NCBI RefSeq assembly: GCF_902459475.1
Contig: NZ_LR699114.1
Coordinates: 744,001-808,000 of the forward strand
Reading direction: 5' to 3'
Origin: Aquicella lusitana
GTDB lineage: Bacteria > Pseudomonadota > Gammaproteobacteria > DSM-16500
DNA: 64,000 nt
Below are positions 47,318-56,694 of this stretch, piece after piece. Position 1 is the stretch's first letter. Every line of letters starts with the position of its first letter. The translations under genes and the position numbers were made by a program. The notes below the pieces were generated by a model that worked only from the letters and a program-made list of their open reading frames with translations, made no database searches and was not told the origin of the DNA.

Positions 47318-48341
47318 AACCTAAGACCTCTGCGCTGACGGACGTTGAATTGATATGGGCTAGCGCCTGATTAATCGCGTCATGGTTGCCGCTTAATTGG
47401 CATACGGTAAAGCCCACGGTCGCATCCTGAATATTTTCGATGTTGGCCTGAATAATGTTGATAGTGATATTAAATTTCTGTACCAGCGTGGTAATGAAAG
47501 GCTGGCTGCTGTCATCACCCACGAAAGTGAAGCGTACAAGCGGGGATTTTGCAGGATCGGGCTCTACCTGCAAACGTTGTTTAATGACATTCGGCAGCTC
47601 AATATGCAAAGCTTTTTGCACCAATTGCCGAGTAATTTCCGATTTTGGTCTTGCAAACAGCTCAATAACCGAGCCGCATTCCACTAGCCTGCCTTGATCC
47701 AATACAGCTGCGCGGTGACAAATATGCTTAATGACATCCATTTCATGCGTAATCAACAAAATGGTGACGCCCAGTTTTTGATTGATTTCTTTTAACAAAG
47801 TCAACACAGACAAAGTAGACTTAGGATCCAACGCAGAAGTGGGTTCATCGCAGAGTAAAATATGCGGCCGAGTCGTGAGTGCGCGGGCAATGGCAACGCG
47901 TTGTTTTTGCCCGCCACTTAGCTGGCTGGGATAATGATGGCTATAGGTACCAAGCTGTACCAAGTCGAGTAGCGTGCTGACTTTCTGCTGGATCTGTTCT
48001 TTACTGGTGCCCAGCAGTTCCAGCGGCAGGGCGATGTTTTCATAAGCTGTGCGGGATTCCAGTAAATTAAAATGCTGGAAAATCATGCCCATTTGTTGCC
48101 GCGCCTTTTTTAGCTGGACAGGAGAAAGAGTAGTCAGGTCTGTCTGGTCGATAAAAATCTGCCCGCTGGTTGGTCTTTCAAGCAGGTTGACGGTACGCAA
48201 AAGTGTGCTTTTACCCGCGCCGCTTTCGCCGAAAATACCAAAAATTTCGCCACGCTGAATCGTGAGATTAATCTCGCGGAGGGCGTGATAAGTGCGGTTT
48301 TTTAGTGTATATATTTTGCAAATTTCTTTTAATTCAATCAT
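47310..48341 (-). CDS. metN: Methionine ABC transporter ATP-binding protein MetN
   Basis: 343 residues. Walker A is GESGAGKSTLLRTVN, signature LSGGQKQRVAIARAL, Walker B ILLCDEPTSALDP, with the H-loop THEMDVIKHI. The C-terminal NIL (ACT-like) domain (about 265-340, VRFTFVGDDSSQPFITTLVQ) binds methionine and inhibits transport when internal methionine is high. First gene of the two-gene operon. GGGGG lies just before the ATG. Confidence 0.96.
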   Translation of the reverse strand: MIELKEICKIYTLKNRTYHALREINLTIQRGEIFGIFGESGAGKSTLLRTVNLLERPTSGQIFIDQTDLTTLSPVQLKKARQQMGMIFQHFNLLESRTAYENIALPLELLGTSKEQIQQKVSTLLDLVQLGTYSHHYPSQLSGGQKQRVAIARALTTRPHILLCDEPTSALDPKSTLSVLTLLKEINQKLGVTILLITHEMDVIKHICHRAAVLDQGRLVECGSVIELFARPKSEITRQLVQKALHIELPNVIKQRLQVEPDPAKSPLVRFTFVGDDSSQPFITTLVQKFNITINIIQANIENIQDATVGFTVCQLSGNHDAINQALAHINSTSVSAEVLGYA

Positions 48342-48718
48342 TTACAACCCCCGACGCAGCTTTGGGCTTAAGTTAAACGGAATATTATAACGGAAAAAGC
48401 AAATTAGCGGGGACCTGGGCACCGGCATTGAACTTAAGGAGGGAGTGTTCCGAAATTACTGACAATCTCTCAAGCCCAACCATAGAGCAGCGCCCAGGTT
48501 GAGCATCATCATTGAAGGTTTTGGTCTTTTTATCATAAATTTTCTGATATTTTGTATCAAAGGGTTAAGTTAGACTAACTTATTTACAATTATTAAGTCA
48601 ATGCTAAACCAGATTTTGCAAAACCCATTATGTCTGCTTTTGTTGGTGATTATTATTTGCTTAAGGTTGACCCTGTCCCTTCCTTCTTGTATCTTCATAA
48701 GAAGGAGCGACTTAAATT
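48342..48718. other. Gap between metN and the DUF155 gene, with complementary segments
   Basis: No gene is visible. TATAAT on the minus strand (near 48382) could be the metN -10 box. Two pairs of complementary segments are present: TTGGGCTTAAG (about 48362) with CTCAAGCCCAA (about 48469), and ACCTGGGC (about 48413) with GCCCAGGT (about 48491). The pairs interleave, so they could not both form simple nested stems. No known methionine riboswitch motif is recognised. Confidence 0.4.
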
Positions 48719-49549
48719 ATGCATAATATCAAGACACTCCGATCACTCTCACGCTGTGTCTCTTTTTGTACCGCGGGCAGTTACGATCTTTTGGGTCTCG
48801 CGAATTTCTTTAAGAAAAAAGGTTATTACACACGCATCTCGCGTGATGCTTTGCACGTGAGCAGCCCTAAAAGGCCTGGGCACATTTTCTTTTTTAATTT
48901 TGGCTGTTTTGTCTGCTGGGGATTCCGAAAGCATTTTGAAGACAAACTGCTTGAATACGTCAAACCTTTCGCGCTTCATCCTCTTTCTGTCATGGAAACA
49001 GATCATTTTTATTATGGATATGGCGAAGAAACCACTATCGATACGCATGAAAAACTGCGTCTTGATATTATCACGCTAGGTTCAGATGATGTGAAAGTTA
49101 AGCTGGCTATTTCCTATGGTCTTGCTCAATCGATCAAGCTAGAGGCATTTGAAGAAGAGATCAAGGACGCTATCAAAAAAAATAGTCACCTGCCAGAAGA
49201 AATCGCGACACGGGGCGCCATTTCGCTTTCACGACGGGCATTGTTTAAACGTATGGGTGAAATTTTCATCGCCCGAAGTTCCATTAACCTCAACATCGAA
49301 TATCTGGAATCGCCGGAATTTTTCTGGGCAAATCCCAGTGTTGAATCCTTTTATATCATGGTAAAACAATTTCTGGATATTCCCAGTCGTGTGACGGCAC
49401 TGAATCAAAAACTGGATGTGCTACAGGAATTGCTCGACATTCTAAACAGCCAGGTACAGCACCGACACTCCAGTTTGCTGGAAAGTATTATTATTCTTTT
49501 GATTGCCGTTGAGATCGTCATTAGTCTTTTCCAGTTTCATGTGGTTTAA
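48719..49549 (+). CDS. RMND1/DUF155 (YagE) family membrane protein
   Basis: 276 residues. Family features are the hydrophobic strand GHIFFFNFGCFVCWGFRKHF, the YGYGEETTI segment, KLAISYGLAQSIKLEAFEEE, SLSRRALFKRMGEIFIARSS then INLNIEYLESPEFFW, and the C-terminal LNSQVQHRHSSLLESIIILL with one membrane helix. Eukaryotic relatives (RMND1, Rmd1, Sif2/3) support mitochondrial translation or are membrane-anchored by the same tail. The bacterial role is not established. AGAAGGAG upstream supports the start. Confidence 0.87.
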   Translation: MHNIKTLRSLSRCVSFCTAGSYDLLGLANFFKKKGYYTRISRDALHVSSPKRPGHIFFFNFGCFVCWGFRKHFEDKLLEYVKPFALHPLSVMETDHFYYGYGEETTIDTHEKLRLDIITLGSDDVKVKLAISYGLAQSIKLEAFEEEIKDAIKKNSHLPEEIATRGAISLSRRALFKRMGEIFIARSSINLNIEYLESPEFFWANPSVESFYIMVKQFLDIPSRVTALNQKLDVLQELLDILNSQVQHRHSSLLESIIILLIAVEIVISLFQFHVV

Positions 49550-49671
49550 ACAGAGTCTATTTCAAAATCATACTTTAATGAAATCAATACCAAGTTATGC
49601 GAAAAACCAGTATTCGCATATGCTACTGAAAGTCTCATTCTTGATAATTAATCATTAAAACAATCCTAACT

Positions 49672-49693
49672 TGACTTTAACTGATGACTTTAA
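49672..49693 (+). promoter_or_regulatory. Direct repeat TGACTTTAA upstream of the second kinase
   Basis: Two exact 9-bp copies, 49672-49680 and 49685-49693, are spaced by 4 bp (13-bp period). They lie in the 292-bp A+T-rich gap before the 49842 gene. It may be a regulator site; the 13-bp period is not that of typical OmpR-family boxes (11 bp). Confidence 0.3.
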
Positions 49694-49841
49694 TGTTATG
49701 CCGATAGGCGATAATTATCATCAAAATTTGTTTATATAAGGTTAACTTAATGAATTGACTGAATAAAATTTGATAATATCAGGAGCTATAATAAACATAA
49801 GCAAGTATAAATTTAAAAAAGCGAGAAACGGGGAGGAATAG

Positions 49842-51851
49842 ATGCCTATACAATTAAAAATTGAGACTAATAAAGATATCGATAATAAGACAGGCCAGAT
49901 TTTGCGCAAGTTACTTCAGGAAAATGACCAGTTCCTCTTTGTCGGGGAAACGTACAATATTACCTTACCTGATCCTGAAAATAAAAATACCCATGTCACT
50001 TACGCAGTACAAGTTTCAGATGATATCTATCTCAGAAAGAATAAAAAAAATGAAGATCGCTATGTGGTTAGAACAAGTGAGAAAGTAGGTGAGGAAGGAG
50101 CGCAAGGCGTTGTCGTGAGAGAAGGCACTCAAGTTCCGCAACCTGATGGCAGTTTTAAATATAAATCTCAAACTCGTTTTACCAAAGCCCAGCGTGTGAT
50201 GAAGGTCGAAAGAGTTGGCGGTCATAGTGATATGATATTAACGAAAGAAGCTAACAGACGATATGAAATATTATCTAGAGCAAAGGGTCTAAACTTTCGC
50301 AAACCTCAGGTTGTTTCGAATGGAAAAGGTAAAACGATTAATACTAGCATGCAATATATTCGTGGTCATAATTTACATGACATTATTAATGCGATAGGCA
50401 GATATAATTTTTCTCCAACGCCGGAATTTTGTCTGGCTTTGACAGAAAAATTCCTTGCAGCGCTCCAGGTATTGGTAAGTAGCGGTGTGATACATAGGGA
50501 TATAAAGCCGTTGAATACAATGGTCAGTCATTCTTCTTATGAACAGCAAGTTGTCGTTGATTTAATAAAAATAATCGATTTGGATTCAGCAAAACTAGTA
50601 TCTGATCGTAGAATTGATCCGGATTTTAAAATTTTTACGCCTGGATACGCAGCACCAGAAACGTTGGATGGGTACTCTGATGAACGTTCTGATATTTTTT
50701 CAGCAGGAAGGACATTGAGAGAATTTTGGAGTACGGTTGCGAATGCGTTGGGTGGCAAATTTGACGGAAATCCTGATCAGGAAATACTGGGTGTACTCTT
50801 CTATGAAAAAATTTTACCTCTCCTTAAAGAAATGGATCATAAAAATTATGAAAAGCGAATCGACAAGGTAGAAACAGCTCTTGAGCGAGTTAACCAGATA
50901 GCTGATCTTTATTATGCAAAAAAAGCAGCAAGAGATAACAATATGGCTGAAGCTAAAACGCTCGAGGCTATCACATCTGCTCGATATCTTGCAATCAATA
51001 CGAGTAAGCGTTTGGACATGATTGCTGGTGCCATGCAAAAAGACATAAGCTCCAGTAAATTTTATAAAAATATGGATGGTTTTCTTGCCTCAATCAGAGT
51101 AGAAATTGACAAAGCTATATCTGAAACACAATATGATTTTGCCACTGCCCGATTTCTCGATGTGATTGATATTAAGGCGATAAAATTTTGTAAAGATGGA
51201 GCTGAGGCAAAACAAAAAGTGGCAGCTATCATTGAAGAGTTTCAAAGCAATAAGGAAAATCTAATCAAATTAGCCGATCTGGTAGAAGGACCAGAAGCAA
51301 AAAGCGAAGTGAAATATTATCTTGGTAAGCTAACAAAATGCACAACACTTGATATGATTTATCAATTTAATCAATTTTACAAGGAAGAATTTCCATCTTT
51401 TAAAAAAATTATCGAATCAGAGATAAAAACAAAGACTGAAGCAAAAGAAGATAAAGCCAAAAGCACTCAGTTAAAAATATTGATGTTGCAAAGTATAGAT
51501 GAAGTTAAAAATGTCTATGAAATGATGCTGCAAGCGGAATTCAAGGATAATGTCAGGCATGAACGAGGGCTAGGATTTAGTGCGCTTCAGTCATTCGGTC
51601 TGACAAAAGATTGGAGTAAAGTAGGTCTAACAACAAGCTGGTGTAAAACTATTGATATACTGCAACGTAAGACATTCGAAATTATGAAAAAGCAACTCCT
51701 GGATGGGCAAAACGTTGATCAGAAGGATGTTGATATTTGTAAAAATATATTAAAACAGCCTTCAGGCAGAGTGATGAATGCAAATAACTGTGCTGCAGAG
51801 TTTGATAAATTTTTGGAACAACACAAGGTACAAAGCAAAAGGATGCAATAA
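49842..51851 (+). CDS. Eukaryotic-like Ser/Thr protein kinase with helical C-terminus, effector-like
   Basis: 669 residues. Kinase domain at about 80-330: glycine-rich GEEGAQGVVVREG (83-95), VMKVE with Lys121, HRDIKPLN (218-225), DLD (246-248, in place of DFG) and APE (271-273) with ERSDIFSAGRTL. Residues 340-669 are long charged helices with coiled-coil tendency. No membrane segment. The gene is visibly A+T-richer than its neighbours. GGGGAGG precedes the ATG. The DLD change is seen in some active kinases, so activity cannot be judged. A host-directed role is inferred. Confidence 0.8.
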   Translation: MPIQLKIETNKDIDNKTGQILRKLLQENDQFLFVGETYNITLPDPENKNTHVTYAVQVSDDIYLRKNKKNEDRYVVRTSEKVGEEGAQGVVVREGTQVPQPDGSFKYKSQTRFTKAQRVMKVERVGGHSDMILTKEANRRYEILSRAKGLNFRKPQVVSNGKGKTINTSMQYIRGHNLHDIINAIGRYNFSPTPEFCLALTEKFLAALQVLVSSGVIHRDIKPLNTMVSHSSYEQQVVVDLIKIIDLDSAKLVSDRRIDPDFKIFTPGYAAPETLDGYSDERSDIFSAGRTLREFWSTVANALGGKFDGNPDQEILGVLFYEKILPLLKEMDHKNYEKRIDKVETALERVNQIADLYYAKKAARDNNMAEAKTLEAITSARYLAINTSKRLDMIAGAMQKDISSSKFYKNMDGFLASIRVEIDKAISETQYDFATARFLDVIDIKAIKFCKDGAEAKQKVAAIIEEFQSNKENLIKLADLVEGPEAKSEVKYYLGKLTKCTTLDMIYQFNQFYKEEFPSFKKIIESEIKTKTEAKEDKAKSTQLKILMLQSIDEVKNVYEMMLQAEFKDNVRHERGLGFSALQSFGLTKDWSKVGLTTSWCKTIDILQRKTFEIMKKQLLDGQNVDQKDVDICKNILKQPSGRVMNANNCAAEFDKFLEQHKVQSKRMQ

Positions 51852-51908
51852 TATTCTCTCCTTGTAAGATGAGAAGTCGTGAAATGGATTTGCGCTGCTA
51901 ATATCTCT

Positions 51909-53111
51909 TTACGAAGATTTCGTCGAAATCGAACGGGCAGCAGGGAAATAATCAGGGTAATGTGTGCGTATAAATTCCAACATTTTTTCCTGCACTTCAG
52001 CGCGCAAATCTGCCAGGTTGTCAGCGGTCGAAGCGCTCACTTGCATGCGCAACTCGACTGAACGGTCCGTTAAATGCGATACCTGCAGTTTTTTAGCGCG
52101 TCCATCCCAATAAAGTGAATCTTGCAGAATACGATCGAGCTCGGTGCGCAAAGGTTCAATTGGCATCAGAAAATCAACATAAAAGAGCAGGCTGCTTCGC
52201 AAGCCGCTTCCTTCATGCGACCAATTTTCGAAGGGTTTTTCAACAAAATAGGTGATGGGCACCATGAGTCTGCGTCTGTCGGCCAGTTTCAGCGTGATAT
52301 ATGTAAAAGTGATTTCTTCAACGACGCCCGATTCTTTTTCAATGAACACAATATCGCCAATTTTGACGGGTTGGGATAATGCAATTTGTATTCCCGAAAA
52401 AAGCGAAAACAAGGTTTTCTGTGCAGATAAACCGATGATAGCAGTTAAAAAACCTGCTGAAGCTAGCAGACTAATGCCAATATTTCTGACGCTGCTAAAG
52501 CTCATGAGAATGGCAGCGATCGTGATGATGATAATCACCACAGTGGTAATATTCCTGATGATACGCATCTTCGTATAGAGTGCATTCACTCGCCGTAAAT
52601 CTTCACCCATTACCGTTAACATCCGTTGATAGGTAACGGCTTCAATCGTGTAGACGATTTGTATGGCGATCCAGCCAATTGAAATAATGATAATGACATT
52701 GATAATATTATTCGCCAGAATCAGGTAGGATTGCGTGGGCCCGGCGATAAGGATGACGATATTGATCGCGACAAGAATAAAAATCACATGCGAGCTTTTG
52801 CGCACGCTTGCGAGGATCAACGAAACAATTTTATGGGCTGGCGCGAGCTTTTGCTCGTATCGAAGGCAGAGAAAGAAAAATAAATTATAAACAAACGTTA
52901 GCAGCGCTAGCGCGATTAAAATGCTCCCGGCTTTGTTGAATAAATCGAAGAGATTTTTCCACTTTTGAATGGCAACGATGTCATCTACATAAGCTAACCC
53001 GACTAGCACAGCGCCTAGAATGAGGTAGATTGCCGGTGTTTTGGCTGCGTGTAGTATGATGCGTCTTAACAGGCTGCTTTTAATTTCCTGTGGTCCCATT
53101 GATGTCGTCAT
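51909..53111 (-). CDS. MscS-family mechanosensitive channel
   Basis: 400 residues, about five membrane segments, with the last (about 200-225) running into the pore-helix and beta domain (SLLASAGFLTAIIGLSAQKT, FSGIQIALSQPVKIGDIVFI, EEITFTYITLKLADRRRLMV). The C-terminal alpha/beta vestibule follows (RMQVSASTADNLADLRAEVQ). Members open under membrane tension and release solutes. Longer than E. coli MscS (286) because of extra N-terminal helices. Confidence 0.9.
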   Translation of the reverse strand: MTTSMGPQEIKSSLLRRIILHAAKTPAIYLILGAVLVGLAYVDDIVAIQKWKNLFDLFNKAGSILIALALLTFVYNLFFFLCLRYEQKLAPAHKIVSLILASVRKSSHVIFILVAINIVILIAGPTQSYLILANNIINVIIIISIGWIAIQIVYTIEAVTYQRMLTVMGEDLRRVNALYTKMRIIRNITTVVIIIITIAAILMSFSSVRNIGISLLASAGFLTAIIGLSAQKTLFSLFSGIQIALSQPVKIGDIVFIEKESGVVEEITFTYITLKLADRRRLMVPITYFVEKPFENWSHEGSGLRSSLLFYVDFLMPIEPLRTELDRILQDSLYWDGRAKKLQVSHLTDRSVELRMQVSASTADNLADLRAEVQEKMLEFIRTHYPDYFPAARSISTKSS

Positions 53112-53170
53112 CCTTCAAATCAACAAGGTTTTTGAGGATTCGCCCGGCACAGATACGCCTTATCGGTCAC

Positions 53171-53644
53171 TCACGCTAAACTTACTCCTTCATGTTGTAA
53201 CAACCATCTTTTAATACGCAATAATGTGCCCTCTGTCGCTCCCGCATAACCGCCCAGATGATTTGCTGCCACAATGCGGTGGCAGGGAACAATGAGAGGA
53301 ATGGGATTGGTACGGCAAGCTTGTCCCACAGCACGCGCACTGCTTCCCAACTGCTTAGCCAGCGCACCATATGTCAACGTGTTCCCGGAGGGGATACCTT
53401 GCAGCGCGTTCCAGACTTTTTGCTGAAAAGGTGTTCCCTTGCAATGAACCGATACGGTGAACTGATGCTGGGGATTATCAAAGTAAGTCGATAGTTCATC
53501 CGCGATCTTTTGGCCGAATGCATCTTGCGGATATTTCTCGGAGACGGTATCGGGCAAAAAGCTAAGATTGATTAATGTACCTGCCTGGACTTGAATGCCA
53601 ACATGGCCAAGCGGTGATGATAAGATGCTGGTGTATTCTGTCAT
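53171..53644 (-). CDS. ogt: Methylated-DNA--protein-cysteine methyltransferase (Ogt)
   Basis: 157 residues. The active site PCHRIVAANHLGGYAG contains the acceptor Cys, and the helix-turn-helix region GNTLTYGALAKQLGSSARAV with the arginine finger is present. It repairs O6-alkylguanine by suicidal alkyl transfer. Ends in KRWLLQHEGVSLA, normal for the family. Confidence 0.95.
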   Translation of the reverse strand: MTEYTSILSSPLGHVGIQVQAGTLINLSFLPDTVSEKYPQDAFGQKIADELSTYFDNPQHQFTVSVHCKGTPFQQKVWNALQGIPSGNTLTYGALAKQLGSSARAVGQACRTNPIPLIVPCHRIVAANHLGGYAGATEGTLLRIKRWLLQHEGVSLA

Positions 53645-53769
53645 TTTTTCTCGTCTCGTGTTATTTGGCTATTATATCATGATGCTGTCTATGAAAGGAC
53701 ACTGCTTTTGTCAATGTCATTTGCTGTAAAGGATACATATTTCATTGATAAAATTGCACCTATCATTGC

Positions 53770-54340
53770 GAGCGTAGCGAAGCAACCCAGGCTTTTCGCG
53801 CTAGTTGCCGGGAAGCATTGTAATAACATCTCATAACTGGACTTTGGTCATTTTACAAAATGCTCGATAATGCTGTCATCCTGAGAGCGTTTTTTTGCTC
53901 GAAGGATCTCCGATGTACAAAAGGAGATCCTTCGCTTCGCTCAGGATGACAGCATTGTGAAGATCGAAGGGGGGCATGGATTGCTTTACTATGCTCGCAA
54001 TGTCGGTGAAGAAAGGATTGGCGTGACAGGAAGAATTGGTTGCAAGAGTCTGAGCGTAGCGAAGCAACCCAACCCAGGCTTTTCGCGCTGGTTGCCGGGA
54101 AGCATTGTAATAACATCTCATAAACTGGACTTTGGTCATTTTATAAAATGCTCGATAATGCTGCCATACTGAGAGCGTTTTTTTTGCTCGAAGGATCTCC
54201 CAATGTACAAAAGGAGATCCTTCGCTTCGCTCAGGATGACAGCATTGTGAAGATCAAAGGAGCCTGGATTGCTTCGCTATGCTCGCAATGTCAGTGAGGA
54301 AAGGATTAGCGTGACAGGAAGAATTGGTTGCAAGAGTCTG
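53770..54340. repeat. Tandem duplication of a ~282-bp composite repeat block
   Basis: The block at 53770-54051 is repeated at 54052-54340 with few differences. Each copy holds a GAGCGTAGCGAAGCAACCC element, an identical unique-looking stretch (GCATTGTAATAACATCTCAT), an imperfect long hairpin of the GTCATCCTGAGC family (53874-53949; 54160-54241), a reverse GAGCGTAGC-type element, and ATTGGTTGCAAGAGTCTGA. It fills the roughly 800-bp gene-free gap between ogt and rplS; no gene is seen. Confidence 0.85.
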
Positions 54341-54400
54341 ATATATAAATGATATGGCTACAAGTCTCCGAAAGGAGAGCTTAGGCGCTATTAATGTCTA

Positions 54401-54429
54401 AAAAAAAGCCCGCCAAAGGGCGGGCTTTT
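54401..54429 (-). terminator. Intrinsic terminator of the rpsP-rimM-trmD-rplS operon
   Basis: AAAAGCCCGCC pairs with GGCGGGCTTTT around a 4-nt loop. On the minus strand it is followed by a run of T's. It starts about 20 bp after the rplS stop. Confidence 0.9.
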
Positions 54430-54450
54430 ATCTATCCTGAAAGAAGAAGG

Positions 54451-54873
54451 TTATTCAGCGCCCGCTTCCTGGCTATTGTCTTCTTCCGATACAACGGCTT
54501 TATTGGCTTTATTTACCGTAGTTAATTTTTCTTTGATACGCGCAGCACGGCCGCTCAATTCGCGCATGTAATACAGTTTAGCGCGACGCACATCACCACG
54601 GCGTTTGACTTCGATGGACTCAATGGCTGAGCTGTAGCTTTGAAATACACGCTCAACACCCACGCCATGGGAAATTTTGCGCACGGTGAATGAAGAATTA
54701 AAGCCGCGATTGCGTTTGGCAATAACAACGCCTTCAAAAGACTGTAAGCGAGTGCGCTCGCCTTCTTTAACTTTTACTTGAACCACCACAGTATCGCCTG
54801 GTTCGAAAGCGGGTAATGCTTTCGCAGACTGCATGAATTCGGTTTCTAATGATTGAATGATTTTATTACTCAT
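54451..54873 (-). CDS. rplS: 50S ribosomal protein L19
   Basis: 140 residues from the ATG at 54873 ([14 protein letters not shown]), which has AGGGGA 7 bases upstream. The frame is open to 54900. It contains [40 protein letters not shown] and [12 protein letters not shown], typical of L19. The C-terminus is extended by an acidic tail ([14 protein letters not shown]). Last gene of the operon. Confidence 0.97.
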   Translation of the reverse strand: MSNKIIQSLETEFMQSAKALPAFEPGDTVVVQVKVKEGERTRLQSFEGVVIAKRNRGFNSSFTVRKISHGVGVERVFQSYSSAIESIEVKRRGDVRRAKLYYMRELSGRAARIKEKLTTVNKANKAVVSEEDNSQEAGAE

Positions 54874-54931
54874 TTTCTTATCCCCTAACAAGTCGTGCAA
54901 TTTTATACATAATTAAAGCATTTTTCGAGCG

Positions 54932-55681
54932 TTATTTTTGCCCAGAATGTAAAAATTCTTCGATAAATTCCGCCAGGAGGGCAGATGCTTCATCATTTAA
55001 CCGCTTTTTTGAGAGCAGGTCAGGCCGTTTTAACCAGGTTTTTCCAAGGGATTGTTTTAAACGCCATCGTTCTATCTGTTTGTGATGGCCGCTTAATAAT
55101 ACCTCCGGCACGGCAGATCCGGCAAAATTTTCAGGGCGTGTATATTGGGGATACTTTAAAAATCCGGTAGTTAGCGAGTCTTGGGCTACAGAATCCTGAT
55201 CTCCCACAGTCCCGGGGATGAGCCTTGCAGCGGCGTCAATCATGACCATCGCAGCCAGTTCGCCGCCGGTAAGAATATAATCCCCAATGGACCATTCTTC
55301 ATCGATTTCCTGCTCGATAATCCGCTCATCAATGCCTTCATAACGCCCGGCTACAAAAACCACGGCTGGTTTGGCAGCCAGCTCAACGGCGGCTTCCTGG
55401 TTGAATTGCCGACCCTGGGGTGACAAATAGATAACGGTGGGAACTGCCGGTGCTGATTTTTTGGCTGCATGAATGGCTGCCTGCAAAGGTTCTGCCATCA
55501 TGACCATGCCGGGGCCACCACCATAAGGATGGTCATCAACCGATTTGTGTTTATCTCGAGCGAAATCTCGCGGATTCCAGAAATGGAGAGATAACAACTG
55601 CTCTTTAATTGCCCGGCCTGTGATGCCAACATTGAGGGCTTCAAACATGTCAGGGAAAAGACTGATAATACCAAACCACAT
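54932..55681 (-). CDS. trmD: tRNA (guanine-N1)-methyltransferase (TrmD)
   Basis: 249 residues from the ATG at 55681 (MWFGIISLFPDMFEALNVGI), preceded by GAGGA; the frame extends to 55699. SPOUT knot motifs: DDHPYGGGPGMVMMAEPL, IYLSPQGRQFNQE, FVAGRYEGIDERIIEQ and SIGDYILTGGELAAMVMIDA. It methylates G37 of tRNAs to prevent frameshifting. Confidence 0.97.
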   Translation of the reverse strand: MWFGIISLFPDMFEALNVGITGRAIKEQLLSLHFWNPRDFARDKHKSVDDHPYGGGPGMVMMAEPLQAAIHAAKKSAPAVPTVIYLSPQGRQFNQEAAVELAAKPAVVFVAGRYEGIDERIIEQEIDEEWSIGDYILTGGELAAMVMIDAAARLIPGTVGDQDSVAQDSLTTGFLKYPQYTRPENFAGSAVPEVLLSGHHKQIERWRLKQSLGKTWLKRPDLLSKKRLNDEASALLAEFIEEFLHSGQK

Positions 55682-55712
55682 GTGTTGATCCTCTGCCATG
55701 GTTCTGCTGTAA

Positions 55713-56231
55713 CTATTCCAGTTCCCAGTCTACGTGTATTTCCTGTTTCTCAAGATTGACGTCAAGGACGACAGTGCCAGGAAGATAAGGAATGGCATGC
55801 TCTTTATCGCCTTTCACTACGAGTACATCGTTAGAACCCGTTTCTATCAGGTAAATGACCTTTCCTAGTACAACGCCATTTTTATTAATGACCGTCAACC
55901 CTTCCAGATCGGACCAGTAATATTCGTTTTTATTGAGCTTGGGAAGTTGGGAGCGGAGGATAGTAATGGTTTTGCCGGTGAGCAATCGGGCTTCTTCAGG
56001 GGTGTCATAGCCGGCAATTTTAGCAATCACTTGGCCGCTATGCATACGTCCTTCTTCGACCATCAGCTCACGCCATTGGTCTTCCCCTTGTTCAACATAC
56101 CATGGCATATAGTCCAGGATGCTGGCACCAAATTCAGTATAACTATGAATTTTGAGCCAGCCACGAATCCCGTAGGGAGAACCGATTTTCCCTATTTTGA
56201 TATGTGCCGCTTCTGCTTTTTTCATGGGCAA
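55713..56231 (-). CDS. rimM: 16S rRNA processing protein RimM
   Basis: 172 residues: N-terminal RimM domain (IKIGKIGSPYGIRGWLKIHS) and C-terminal PRC barrel (YYWSDLEGLTVINKNGVVLG, ending DVNLEKQEIHVDWELE). Assists 30S assembly by binding S19. It lies 11 bp after rpsP. Confidence 0.96.
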   Translation of the reverse strand: MPMKKAEAAHIKIGKIGSPYGIRGWLKIHSYTEFGASILDYMPWYVEQGEDQWRELMVEEGRMHSGQVIAKIAGYDTPEEARLLTGKTITILRSQLPKLNKNEYYWSDLEGLTVINKNGVVLGKVIYLIETGSNDVLVVKGDKEHAIPYLPGTVVLDVNLEKQEIHVDWELE

Positions 56232-56242
56232 CGGCCGGCTGT

Positions 56243-56512
56243 TTAGGCCTGCTTGGCAGTCTGCTCGGCAGTTTCTTTATGAGTTTTAATCAAATGCTTA
56301 ACGCGGTCAGATGGTTGGGCGCCTTTACCAATCCAATGCTGCACACGTTCCATATCGAGAGAAAGGCGCACATCTTTGCCTGACGCAATCGGGTTGAAGT
56401 AACCGAGGCGTTCAATGAAACGGCCATCGCGGGCACGGGATTTGTCTGCAACAACAATATGATAAAAAGGGCGTTTTTTGGCTCCGCCACGTGATAAACG
56501 AATAACTACCAT
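56243..56512 (-). CDS. rpsP: 30S ribosomal protein S16
   Basis: 89 residues beginning [20 protein letters not shown] with [20 protein letters not shown] and [20 protein letters not shown], all typical. First gene of the rpsP-rimM-trmD-rplS operon. Confidence 0.98.
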   Translation of the reverse strand: MVVIRLSRGGAKKRPFYHIVVADKSRARDGRFIERLGYFNPIASGKDVRLSLDMERVQHWIGKGAQPSDRVKHLIKTHKETAEQTAKQA

Positions 56513-56644
56513 GGTATTAATTTTCCTCTGTCACAATCAGATGTTAGCGTGAAGGTGCAGGATTATACGTGAGTTTTAGCAGCTTGCAAACCCTGTTACT
56601 GGGTGAGAAGTGCATACTATTTGGAAGAATGTGCCAAGAGAGCT

Positions 56645-56670
56645 GTCATGCCAGCGAAGGCTGGCATGAC
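56645..56670. repeat. Palindrome of the GTCATGCCAGC family
   Basis: Perfect 11-bp arms (56645-56655, 56660-56670) around GAAG, followed by AAACGAGG. Related to 3551-3572. It lies between the end of ffh and the start of rpsP. No T-run follows. Confidence 0.65.
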
Positions 56671-56694
56671 AAACGAGGTATCGGGTAGCCTCTA

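Noticed and set aside
48350-48550. Possible 6S RNA, SRP RNA or SAM riboswitch upstream of metN
   Set aside because: None of the conserved sequences of these RNAs is visible; only the complementary segments remain as an open observation.
53853-54172. Three open frames of 71-87 codons in the ogt-rplS gap
   Set aside because: All are translations of the duplicated repeat block; they contain the repeat-derived VILSEAKDL peptide.
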